This document shows, one piece after another, positions 36,801 to 46,011 of a stretch of DNA of 64,000 bases (positions are counted from its first letter, which is position 1; the number at the start of each line of letters is the position of its first letter). The DNA lies in the NCBI GenBank assembly GCA_963823675.1, contig CAWGMT010000004.1, positions 1-64,000 of the forward strand, in the 5' to 3' direction. Origin of the DNA: CAWGMT01 sp963823675 (GTDB taxonomy: Bacteria > Planctomycetota > Planctomycetia > Isosphaerales > Isosphaeraceae). Below the pieces are notes generated by a model, which saw only the letters and a program-made list of their open reading frames with translations, made no database searches and was not told the DNA's origin. Both the position numbers and the translations under genes were made by a program.

Positions 36801-38280
36801 CGGGCTTCACGGCAGAGGCCGCCGCATATGAGCGGCAACACGCATACACGCTCTTCGCCCAGGGCGATCCGCAGAGGGCCTTGGACAAGCTCCAGGACCT
36901 CATCGAGCGTCTCCGGCACGCGACGGAATTCGATCCCGCCTTTCAGTTGGCGCTGACGGTCGGAGCAATGGGAGACCTGCTCAATGACTGCGGCGCGGCG
37001 GCCCAAGCCATCCCGGTCCTGCGCGAAGCGGTCGGCCTCTGGGAACAACCGGTGGAACGCGCCGGCGGCCAAGCGTGGGAGGCGCTCTTGGCAAGCCCCG
37101 ATCGCGCCAAAGCCGCAACGGAATTGGCCAATCTTTCGGGCACGATGGGAAACCTCGCCAACGCGCTGAGCAGGTCCGGCCGGCACGACGAGGCCTTGCA
37201 GGTGGCCGAGAAGTGCTTGCTGATTCAACAAGCTCTCGGGAGAGAGCCGCGAGGTCGCCGCCGATCATGGTCGATGTGCCAGCATCCTCATGGACGCGGG
37301 CCGCTACGACTCGGCCGATTCCCGCTACGACCTCGCGCTGGCAGCCGCCCGACAGGCGGGAGACAAGGAACTGGAGGGAACGGTGCTGCAGAATCAGGGC
37401 ATTCTCGCGAGGAAGCGCAACCAACTTGGCCGCGCCAGCCGTCTGTACCAGCAGGCACTCCAGTTCTCTCAAGAGGCCGGTAACACCGCAGGCATGATGC
37501 AGACCTACAATCTCCTCGGCGTGGTCGAACGGAACGCCGGCCGCCTCGCCGAGGCCCGGGCGTGGCATGAGAAATCTCGAGAGCTTGCTATTCGGTTGAA
37601 GGACCAGCCTGGCCTCGGCCAGGCCGCGCAGAACATCGGAATCGTCTACCAAGTTGAAGGCGAAGAGGCACGCAAGCGGGGCGACGAGGCCGCCGCCCGG
37701 CGGCACTTCGAGGAAGCCCGCCGCTCCGTGGAGGAAAGCCTGAGGATCAGACAGGCCCTCGAGAACAAACCCCATGAAGCCGATTCGCTGAGCCAACTCG
37801 CCCAAATCCACCTCCTGCTCGGCGACCTCGCCACCGCCGAGCGCCACGCCCCACGAAGCCCGCCAGATCTACGAATCACTCGGCCTCACGGGAGCCTGGA
37901 CGGAATACGACACCCTCTCCGAAATTGCCGCCGCGCGCGGCGACACTACCGCGGCAGCGGAGTGGGCTCGCAAACGTGATGAGCTCCGCGCCGAGCTGAA
38001 ACGCCGAGCCGGCGGCGGGGGCATTTCGTCGCAAATGTTGAAAGCCCTGGCCCAGCTCACGTACACCTGTGCTCGGGCCGGATTTGGTGGCGAAACGCTT
38101 TGTCCCGCGGAGGAAGAAGCTCTTGCAACGCTGGACGGCTCTCCCGCTCCGTTCCCCGCCTTCGCCGCACACCTTCGCCGCCTCGCCGCCGGGGAGCTCG
38201 CGCCGATTCCCTCGGGCTTGCCGAAGGAGATTCACGAAATCCTTGACCAGATCCACAACGCCATCCGCGAATCGGGGTGA
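33832..38280 (+). pseudogene. CHAT protease - TIR - STAND NTPase - TPR protein, three single-base shifts
   Basis: Domains in order: a CHAT caspase-like protease (residues about 1-380) with the His-Cys dyad H231 in VVHFDGHGTF and C282 in VVLEACRSA; a TIR domain (about 397-530) from LFDAFLSHNHNDK with E433 in DKWECGPG, the expected NADase glutamate; a STAND/NB-ARC NTPase with P-loop AMGGMGKTTL (about 581-590) and Walker B LMVWDN with D661; then TPR-like helices to the end. The frame is intact to about 36676. The TPR part continues in other frames after single extra bases near 36676, 37232 and 37846 (MSGRLRERDAWVQML..., MDAGRYDSADSRYDLALAAA..., EARQIYESLGLTGAWTEYDT...). Repaired length is about 1480 residues. 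STAND proteins sense an invader through the repeat region and release effector activity; two effector domains in one chain are unusual. Confidence 0.85.
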
Positions 38281-38602
38281 GCTTGAGATTCACGCGATTG
38301 CCCAGCAGGAGGTCCTCCTCACTCGGAGTTCGGCCGCCGTTGCTCCGGACGAGGAGGGCCGCCGCATGCGGATGCCAGGGCAGGGTTCACGGGGCGGATG
38401 CCGGCGGGGCGCCTATGCACGTTTCTTACGCTTCGCTCACCAGGGAACAATGCAAAGTGAAAAATGCAAAGTGAAAAGTGCAAAGTGAAAACCGAAAACT
38501 GAAAACTGAAAACCGAAACGTGCCAACCGAGGAAGATTTCCCTTGCAATCGACCCCTACCTTCGACGAAAGTAAGATGGTTTTGCCGTCGTGGTAAATCC
38601 GA
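38281..38602. other. Intergenic stretch with A-rich repeats
   Basis: No gene is supported. The notable content is the A-rich tandem repeat at 38451-38519, listed separately. The rest is unremarkable GC-rich sequence. Confidence 0.5.
38451..38519 (+). repeat. A-rich degenerate tandem repeat
   Basis: Three units of about 14 bases, TGCAAAGTGAAAA(a/g), are followed by units of the type CCGAAAACTGAAAA. The segment is about 60% A in a genome of about 65% GC, so it stands out. A similar A-rich degenerate repeat lies at 40598-40690, on the other side of the next gene. Confidence 0.85.
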
Positions 38603-38697
38603 TGGCCAAAGTCACCAAAATCAAGCAGAATGTTCTCGCGGCCGCCGAGAGTCCCAGGAAGTCGCCCAGACAGAAGGTTGCTGATGGCAAGCCATAG
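38603..38697 (+). CDS. Possible 31-residue basic peptide overlapping the next gene
   Basis: From the ATG at 38603 the frame reads MAKVTKIKQNVLAAAESPRK then SPRQKVADGKP and stops at 38697, overlapping the next start (38684) by 14 bases. The Lys/Ala-rich composition suits a small real peptide or an upstream leader. There is no clear ribosome site. Evidence is weak. Confidence 0.3.
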
Positions 38698-40573
38698 CAC
38701 TCATCACTGCTTGGGTACGATCGCCCATCTAGCCGTCTTGATTGTCATGACGGGTAGCGTCATGTCGCGGCCGGCGCTGGCCCAGGCGAAGAAGGCCACG
38801 GGCAAGGCAGCGGCGGTCGTCGACGATGAAAAGAAAACTACCGATACCACCAAGAGTGCGGCGCCGGGTCCGATCGCGACACGATCGGATTCAGCCAGGA
38901 AAACGTCGCGGCCCAGATGAACGAGCTGGAGGAGCGGATGTTCCGGCTCTCCGAGGCGCTGCGCGGGCTCGAGCCGGAGAACGCCTCGCGGCTCCGTCTG
39001 GCGCTGAAGTTCTCCCGCGAGGAGCAGATCCTCGAACAGATGCGGGAGACACACAAGCTCTTGAAGGACGCGCAGCTCAGCAAGGCCGAGACCGAGGTGA
39101 AAGAGCTCATCGCCAAGCTGGAGCACCTGCGCAACCTGCTCCTGGCCGAGGACCTCGACTTCCAGCTCAAGCTGGCGCGGCTCCGCCAGATGCGCGAGAC
39201 GCTCGGGCCAGCTCGAACGGATCGTCAAGGAAGAGCGGCGCGAGCTGGGCTGGTCCCGGTTCGCCATGGAGCAGCGCAAACGCCTGGAGCGGTTCGCCAC
39301 CCGCCGGCCCGACCTCGAGGCACTTGTCCGCGACCAGCAGGCCGTGATCGCCGACACCAAGAACACGTCGAAGAAGGGAGAAAAGGCAGCGAAGGACGCC
39401 CGGGCGGCGATCCAGGGGCGCGAGGTGAAACTTCGTAACGCGGCGAGCGGCCTTGCGACCGACCCATTGTTTGCGGACCTTCAGCCGCCCCACCTGCGGC
39501 GCGCCGAGGCCCAGCTTGCCGAGGCGGTGACTTCCCTCGAAGGGGCCGACGCCAACGTCGCCGTCGCGGCCGAGGAAAAGGCACTCGGCCTCTTGCGCGA
39601 CGAGCTCACGCGCCTGGACGAACAGGTGGCCCAGACGGAGCGAACGATCGCCGAGGCCGAATTCCGGCGCCGCGCCGGCGATCAAGCGAAGAACCGTGGC
39701 ACGACCGAAAGCCTCGAGGCGACTTCGGCCCGGCTGGGAGACGTCGGCGTGTCGCTGCGAAAAGACCTGATCCGCGCCAGTGCATCGATGCGGTCGGCCG
39801 AGCAAAGGCCTGGGCAAGATCGCGGCCGCTGGGGCGGCCGATGACCAGTCGGCCGCGCTGGACGTTCTGGCAAAGTCGCGCGACGAGTTCGCCCGCTCCA
39901 TCGAGCGGCTGCTCGTGGAGCTCCGCGCCGAGCTCCAGACCCGGCTCATCGCCGACCTGACCGAGATGCACGAGATCCAGTCCTCGATCCGCGAGACGAC
40001 CCAGGCCCAGGCCCCAAGAGTCTTGCAGAAATCCCGGACGGCCCTGGTCACCGTGGCCGGCCTGTCCAAGAACGAGGCGGAAACCGGCGAGCGCACCGAA
40101 CACCTGCTCGCCCTGGTCGAGGAGACCGAGTTCGGCATTGCCCTGCCGACGACGCTTCGCATTCTTCGCGCGAGATGCGCAGCATCGAGGAATGGCTCAA
40201 GGCAGGCGACGTCGCTTCCCGCACGATCGCCATCGAGACGCGCGTGGAGGAAGACCTGCTCGGCCTGGCGCAGGCGGTCCGCCGGCTCCCGCCCACGACT
40301 CCGCCGCCACCGGGGACGTCCCTCCCGACCGAACCGAGAGAGCGCGAGCGCGAGCTCAACCGCCTGATCGCCGAGCTCAAGATGGTCCGGATGATCCAGT
40401 CACGGCTCAACGACGATACGGTCGGGGTCGACAAGACCCGGCCCGCCGTCGCGCCGACCTTGCCTCCCGACCTGCGGCGCGAGGTCGAGACGCTCGAGTC
40501 CACGCAAGACGAAATTCGCGACTCGCTGGCGAAGATCGCGGAGCGGTTGCCGTTTCCCGAAAACAACCCCTGA
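38684..40573 (+). pseudogene. Secreted long coiled-coil protein, four frameshifts
   Basis: The start at 38684 has AAGG upstream and encodes a signal peptide (TIAHLAVLIVMTGSVMSRPA, cut near ALAQA). The mature part is almost entirely charged alpha-helix with heptad-like repeats (EERMFRLSEALRGLEPENAS, EDLDFQLKLARLRQMRETLG, AVIADTKNTSKKGEKAAKDA, SIERLLVELRAELQTRLIAD, LNRLIAELKMVRMIQSRLND). Coding sense jumps frame near 38880, 39208, 39805 and 40165; repaired length is about 629 residues. I know no function; similar periplasmic coiled-coil proteins are common in planctomycetes. A hairpin overlaps its stop codon. Confidence 0.7.
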
Positions 40574-40595
40574 TGCGGCCGTTGGCCGCATCAGG
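40569..40595 (+). terminator. Hairpin overlapping the stop codon, possible terminator
   Basis: CCTGATGCGGC and GCCGCATCAGG form a perfect 11-bp stem with a 5-base loop. The TGA stop of the coiled-coil gene lies inside the left arm. An A-rich rather than T-rich tract follows on the plus strand, so it is not a classic intrinsic terminator and may instead protect the mRNA end. Confidence 0.6.
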
Positions 40596-40597
40596 AA

Positions 40598-40690
40598 ATA
40601 CCAAATAACAAACAGCAAATAACAAACCCGAAACGACAAACCCCAAAATTACAAACCTGAAATAACAAACGCGAAATACGAAGTAACGAA
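40598..40690 (+). repeat. A-rich degenerate repeat region
   Basis: Units such as CAAATAACAAAC, GAAACGACAAAC, GAAATAACAAAC and GAAATACGAAGTAACGAA follow each other with changes, giving a period of about 12-15 bases over 90 bases. The strand bias is strong, with almost no T on the plus strand. It lies between the coiled-coil gene and the small secreted protein gene. Confidence 0.8.
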
Positions 40691-40801
40691 TACGAGATTC
40701 CAATCTCTAGAAGGCGAATTGGACATTCGCGGTGTTTCGGACGGGACGTGAAGCGGAAGTGATTCGATCGGTTTTCTCCTACCCAACTCTACGAGGTGAT
40801 G

Positions 40802-41338
40802 ATGAGACGCAATCTTTGCATGTTAATGGCCGGCGGCATGATGTCGTTCTTGCTCCAGCCCGCCTTTGCCGGCGATCCGCCGGCCGCGGCGATCGCCACC
40901 AAGATGGCTGGAGTTACCGACGAGCTCAACCGGAAGGAAACGGGCAAACCGGTCCAGACCGAACAGAAGGCGATCGTCCACGAGCTGGATGAGCTGATCG
41001 CGTCCCTGGAAAAACAGTGCGAGAACTGCAAGGGTAACGTGAAGCGCAACAACCCGAACCGCGGGATGCGCGACTCGATGATCAGCCGCGGCACGGGCGG
41101 CATCGGCCCACTCGTGAACCCAGCCGAGAACGGCAAGGACTGGGCCAAGCTCTCCGGCCGCGAGCGAGACCGCATCCTGCAATCGATGTCCGAAGGGTTC
41201 CCACCCGAGTATCGCACGGTCCTCGAACGGTATTATCGCCGGCTGGCCGAAGAGAAGGGCGGACCGGCCGCGGGCGCAGCGACTGACAAGGACAAGAAAG
41301 AGGCCGAAGTCCCCACGGGCGCAACAAAGAAGCCGTAG
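40802..41338 (+). CDS. Small secreted hypothetical protein
   Basis: The 178-residue protein has a signal peptide (MRRNLCMLMAGGMMSFLLQP, cut near AFAG), a CENCKG pair of cysteines in the middle, and a C-terminal motif DWAKLSGRERDRILQSMSEG, FPPEYRTVLERYYRRLAEEK. Such W.KL..R.R..I.Q...E.FP..Y...LE.YY..LA motifs are frequent in planctomycete secreted proteins found near aerotolerance or von Willebrand-type operons. The start at 40802 has GAGGT five bases upstream; two further in-frame codons precede it. Function unknown. Confidence 0.8.
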   Translation: MRRNLCMLMAGGMMSFLLQPAFAGDPPAAAIATKMAGVTDELNRKETGKPVQTEQKAIVHELDELIASLEKQCENCKGNVKRNNPNRGMRDSMISRGTGGIGPLVNPAENGKDWAKLSGRERDRILQSMSEGFPPEYRTVLERYYRRLAEEKGGPAAGAATDKDKKEAEVPTGATKKP

Positions 41339-41423
41339 CGTGAATCAACTCATCGTTTCCAACCTGGTCGCGCTGGAGGGTGTCCCAAAACTGAACTGAA
41401 TCGAGATGCGACTGCGGGCTTGG

Positions 41424-42692
41424 TTATTTGGGCTTGTGAGGCACAAGTTCCGCGACCATTTCCGTAAACTTGCCAAAGTCCCGCTTCGGGTCCTCCCGAT
41501 CGGCACCCGGGCGGGCTCGTCGTTGGCGGACGGCAATCAGCCGGTTCCGAGGCATGACAAATAAGTATTGGCCGAGATAACCCTCCGCGGCGTATCCTTG
41601 GACCGGTCCTGGGACCGGCCTCAAGCGAGGCAGGTCCTTGTTCAGCTCAAGCAGCCTGAATCGAAGCACCTTGTCACTCAAGAGAATCTCCCGCAGCTCC
41701 GCCCAGCAGGCTTCGCCCTCCATCGGTTTGCCCTTCAAGGCGTTGACTTTCGCCAAGGATGTCGCGGTCATGCCGCGCACCTGGAAGTGCTTGACGACGC
41801 CGTCATCGATGGCGAATCGCGTCGGTCCGGTACTTATGATCCACCAGAGCAGGCCGGAGGTTGGGTCGAGCGACTGACCCGGCACAACCGACTTCCGCAC
41901 CCAGTCCCTGCTAAGGAGATGGCGGCCCTTCCACGCCCCTTCGTCGAGCATCATCTGCCCGATCTTCGCCAGATCAATCGCGCGGATTTGCAGGCCGGCC
42001 ATCCCGTAGGGATTGCCCGCCTTGTCCAGCGTCCAGGCGAAGTCGCTGATCCCGAGCGGTCCGAAAATCTCATCGCGAATGAAGATGTCCATCCGCTTGC
42101 TGGAGGCGTGCTGGACGATCCCGGCCAAAAGATTCGTCGCTTTGTTGTTATACACAAACTTTGATCCGGGGTCGTCGCTCAGTTCGGCGGCCAGCGCGAA
42201 CTGGATGCAGTCGGGGCTGGCGTCGATCTCGGTGGAAACACGAGGAGACTGAAGCCCGCTGGTGTGGTTGAGCAGGTGGCGGATCGTGATGAGCTTTTTC
42301 CGGCCCTGGTTCCATTCGGGATAGAAGTCGGTCACCGGTTGGTCGAGCGATTTGATTTTGCCCTGTTCGATCAGGCGGCCGATGGCCAGGTTAACGATCG
42401 ACTTCGTCACCGACTTCGCCTCGATCGGGCCGCGCGGGCGGCCGAAATCCCAGTCGGCCACGAGCCGGCCGTCCTTGATGATAACCACCGCATCGGATTC
42501 GGCTTCCCTGGCCTTTTCGTGAAGGCGCTCGAGAGCGGTGTTGGAGATGCCCAGCTCGGCGGGATTTCCGCGAGGGAAGTCTGGGACGTCGGCAGGGGCA
42601 CCGTTCTTCGGCTCATCGCCACGCGCGACGTGCCACGCGAGCAAGAACACAATCGCAGCATTCAGCGCTGACTTCAACGATCGACTCGCCAT
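41424..42692 (-). CDS. Secreted beta-lactamase-fold serine hydrolase
   Basis: This 422-residue protein of the class C beta-lactamase/esterase family has a signal peptide (ALNAAIVFLLAWHVARGDEP), the SxxK motif in EAKSVTKSIVNLAIGRLIEQ, and the second catalytic motif YNN in KFVYNNKATNLLAGIV. Its surroundings (TIRHLLNHTSGLQSP, YGMAGLQIRAIDLAKIGQMM, DEGAWKGRHLLSRDWVRKS) are those of the Beta-lactamase (PF00144-type) family. Members hydrolyse esters or peptides and are rarely antibiotic-resistance enzymes. It is a single gene, convergent with the small secreted protein gene. Confidence 0.9.
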   Translation of the reverse strand: MASRSLKSALNAAIVFLLAWHVARGDEPKNGAPADVPDFPRGNPAELGISNTALERLHEKAREAESDAVVIIKDGRLVADWDFGRPRGPIEAKSVTKSIVNLAIGRLIEQGKIKSLDQPVTDFYPEWNQGRKKLITIRHLLNHTSGLQSPRVSTEIDASPDCIQFALAAELSDDPGSKFVYNNKATNLLAGIVQHASSKRMDIFIRDEIFGPLGISDFAWTLDKAGNPYGMAGLQIRAIDLAKIGQMMLDEGAWKGRHLLSRDWVRKSVVPGQSLDPTSGLLWWIISTGPTRFAIDDGVVKHFQVRGMTATSLAKVNALKGKPMEGEACWAELREILLSDKVLRFRLLELNKDLPRLRPVPGPVQGYAAEGYLGQYLFVMPRNRLIAVRQRRARPGADREDPKRDFGKFTEMVAELVPHKPK

Positions 42693-42867
42693 AAGCGTGG
42701 TGTTTCCGGTTGGCGTCCGACGCGGGAATCAAAGGAATTCGCAAACCGTCATGAGGCCGATTCCAATGAGCGGGCACTGGACTGGCGTTCTGGCCGTTCG
42801 CCACGGAAACGAGGCGGAGACGACTGTTATCGGTAGGATCAAGAGCACCAATAAACCCCAGATTCAG

Positions 42868-44569
42868 TCAACCGCGTGGCGGCGCGTTTTTCGTTTTCGC
42901 CCCAGAGCCCGCGGTTGCCTCGTCCGGGTCGATCAGGCCGTCCTTGTCGCGGTCGAGGCGGTCGAATTGGTCGCGAGGGCCCAGGAACTCACGGCGGGAG
43001 ACGTCGCCGTCGTGGTTGCGGTCCATCTTCTGAAACCAGTCAGGGCCGGCCGGGCTTGCGCTCGTGCGCCATCGACCGAACCCCGGTGTCGGCCACGCCC
43101 GCACCGGTCAGCCCGGTCAGCCCGCTGCGGGCGATGGTCACCTGGAAGTGATACGGGATCTCGTCGGCCGAGACGCGGCCGTCGCCATCGCCATCCCACG
43201 ACATGACCCGGTCGACCGTGCGCATCACCTCACGGGCGCCGAGCCGGCGGTCTCGGTCGAGGTCGAGGATGCCGAAGATCGCGCGGCCCTGGTCGGCTGT
43301 CGTCACGACCAGGCGCGAGCGCGCGGCCTCTTTCTGGCGATCGGCGAAATCGATCAGCTCTTTCAGGTAGATCTTGCCGTCGCCATCCCGGTCGATGAGC
43401 TCCGACAGACCGGCGAGGGGCGATTGAGGGGCATTGATCGCGGCCAGTTCCTTGCCTTCGAGGTAGCCGTTCTTGTTGACGTCGGCGGCCTTGAACCGCT
43501 GCTGGAGAATGCGGCGGGCACTCCTCGGCCGCGGTTTTTCCGTCTTCGACGTGGATATCGAGCCGTACCTGTCCGATGGCGAACTCGACGTCGCCGTCGG
43601 CGAGCCGCCGGACCTGGGTTCCCTTGGGCAGGGTCCCGCCGGCTTCGACCCGGACCGTCGCCCGGCCGGAAGCCTCGGGCGAGAGCGTGACGTCGAGCGT
43701 CAAGGTCGATCGGTGGCACGGGCGAGGAGCTTTCGCAGCTCGTCCGTGTCGAGCGCATCGTCGCCGTTGGTATCGGCACTGGCGAAGACGTCCGGGTCGA
43801 TCGCGAACTCGGCGGGCGACAGCTTGTTGTCGGGCCTTCCCGGTACATCGCCCTTTCCCTTGTCATATTTCTTGAGCAAGAGCCGGGCCGGCCGCAGCGA
43901 CGACTCACCGGCCGATGAGCTCGACGACCGGCGGGAGGGCGGTGAAGCGGGCTCGTCGATCGGACGATTCCTCCATCATGGCACGTGAACGCCGGGCTGT
44001 CGAAGGGCTCGAGCTCGAGGGCGCTGATCATTTCATCATCGTCGAGGTCGAGCGGCCGGAGCGATCCGGCGATCGCCCCCAGCTCGGGCCTGGTGAGCTC
44101 GCCGTCCTTATCGCGGTCGAGCTGATCGAAAAGCGCATCGGTACGGCCGATCGCCTGCCGCCCGACCTGGAGCCGGAACGGGCCCAAGATCGGGCGGAGG
44201 GCCTCGGCCAGTTCGTCGATCGAGACCTTGCCGTCTTTCGGGTTGACGTCCAGCTCTCCGAGATTGGGGATCGCGGCCGCGCCCGTCGCCAGCCGCACGA
44301 GCGCGGCGAGGACCTTGGGATCGGCCTCCTTGGTCGTGAGGGTGCCGTCGCCGTTGCGGTCGAGGCTGGCGTGCAGCGTCCGGACCGAGTCGATCCACGA
44401 CGCCTCGAACGGCCGGCCTCCAGACGTGACCCGCAGGCGGACGAAGATTGGTCGGTGCTCCGCCAGGAAGATCAGGTGGCGCGCCGCATCACTCTCGGCC
44501 GCGGCCGCGCAGGTTCCTGCGGGGCGCGGCAGCCAGAGCGAGGACCATCAAGGCCGCCGCGCCCATCAT
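42868..44569 (-). pseudogene. Secreted multi-EF-hand calcium-binding protein, several frameshifts
   Basis: The ATG at 44569 overlaps the DUF1501 stop (ATGATG/TGA) and encodes a signal peptide, MMGAAALMVLALAAAP. Calcium-loop sequences follow in changing frames: LDRNGDGTLTTKEADPKVL, LDVNPKDGKVSIDELAEAL, DQLDRDKDGELTRPELGA, LDLDDDEMISALELE, DTNGDDALDTDELRKLL, IDRDGDGKI, LDLDRDRRLGAREVM, DGDGDGRVSADEI, MDRNHDGDVSRREFL, LDRDKDGLIDPDEA. At least five shifts (near 44520, 43980, 43920, 43690, 43520 and 43045) are needed; the repaired length is about 560 residues. It closes the DUF1549-DUF1501 operon, a common planctomycete neighbour. Confidence 0.75.
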
Positions 44570-45920
44570 CCGAGAAGTTCCTTGATGGGGTTGGCCTTCG
44601 GGTCGACGAGCCGGATCGGCCGGCCGTTGTCGACGGTGTTCTGCTTGGCCGGGTCGATACCCAGGCCCTTGATGACGGTCGCGAGCAGGTCGGGGACCGA
44701 GACGGGCCGGTCCTTGATCTGCTCGCCGTCGGCCCCGGTGTCGCCGATCATCTGGCCGCCGCGAATCCCTCCGCCGGCGAGGACGGTCGACCAGGCGTTG
44801 GGGAAGTGGTCGCGGCCGGCGGACTCGTTGATCTTCGGCGTCCGGCCGAACTCGCCCATCCAGACGATCAAGGTGCTGTCGAGCAGGCCGCGAGAACGAA
44901 GGTCGGTCATCAGGGTGGACCAGCCGGCGTCGAGTACGCCGCTGAGCTTCGTCGACGGCGTCGAAATTCTGGGCGTGGGTGTCCCAGCCCAGGGCGTTCG
45001 TGCCGTCGACGGACGAGAGCGTCACCTCGACGAACGGAACCCCGCGCTCGACCAGCCGGCGGGCCAGCAGGCAGCCCTGGCCGAACGGGTTCCGGCCGTA
45101 AGCCTCATGCACGGCGGCGGGTTCCTCGTCCAGGTCGAACGCCTTGGCGGCCGACGACCTCATCATCTTCACGGCCCGACGGTAGGCACTCTGGTGGCTG
45201 AGCGACGGGACTCCGCGGCGGTTTGTGAGGAAGTCGTTCCCTAATGTGTGCATCAGCTCGAGCCGTTCGTCGGCTCGTGGGCGGCCGATGCCGCGCGGGA
45301 TGTCGAGATCTTCGACCCGCAGCGAAGAGGTCCCGGCGTCCGCGCCGCCAGCCAGGCTCCGCTCGCCGACGTTCAAGGGTGCGCACTTCGGCCCGAGGAA
45401 TCCCGAGCTGAAGGCCGCCGCATTGATCGCCCGGACCGGCGCGATGCTGACGAACCCCGGGAGCTCGGCCGACTCGTCGTCGAACTCGTTGGCAACCAGT
45501 GAGCCGAGCGTCGGATAGCGGACCGGGCCCTGGGGCAGGTAGCCGGTCCGGAGGTAGTAGGTGGCCCGGCCATGGTCCCCTTCCTTGGAGCTCATCGAGC
45601 GGATGATGGCGAGATCCTTGGCCTGGCGGGCGAGCTTCGGCAAGTGCGGACCAAGAAGCATCCCTGGCACCGTCGTCGCGATCGGTTTGAAGGGGCCGCT
45701 ATTGGCGTGGCCAGGCTTGGGGTCGAAAGTGTCGGTCTGGCTCGGACCTCCGGACATCCAGAGGAGAATGCACGACTTGCGGCGGTTTGGGTGTGCCGGC
45801 CGTATCCGCCGCCAGGGCCTCGATCCAGCCGGAAGCGGAGGCGCCGAAGGCGCCCACGGCAGCAAGCCGCATCACCTGCCGTCGGGTCAGTTGCGGGACA
45901 TGGCGATTCGGGCGACTCAT
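44566..45920 (-). pseudogene. DUF1501 family protein (twin-arginine exported), two frameshifts
   Basis: The start at 45920 has GGGAG upstream and a TAT signal, RRQVMRLAAVGAFGASASGW. Near 45783 the frame moves to CILLWMSGGPSQTDTFDPKP, the DUF1501 hallmark, and runs through EGDHGRATYYLRTGYLPQGP and ALGWDTHAQNFDAVD. Near 44951 it moves again to TLIVWMGEFGRTPKINESAG, RDHFPNAWSTVLAGGGIRGG and ends in NPIKELLG at 44566. One base too many at each point explains the breaks. DUF1501 proteins are sulfatase-fold exported proteins almost always paired with DUF1549/DUF1553 partners in planctomycetes, perhaps in polysaccharide breakdown. Repaired length is about 450 residues. Confidence 0.85.
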
Positions 45921-46011
45921 GGCGACACTCCCTTTGCGCCCGACGGGCGCGAGTCCGAGTCAAATGAAACGGGACAGGTATGCTGAAAGTGGCGGGCCCA
46001 TGCGGGCCGGG

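Noticed and set aside
41424..42692. Antibiotic-resistance beta-lactamase
   Set aside because: SxxK and YNN are shared by a large esterase/peptidase family and the surrounding motifs fit that general group; nothing indicates antibiotic hydrolysis.
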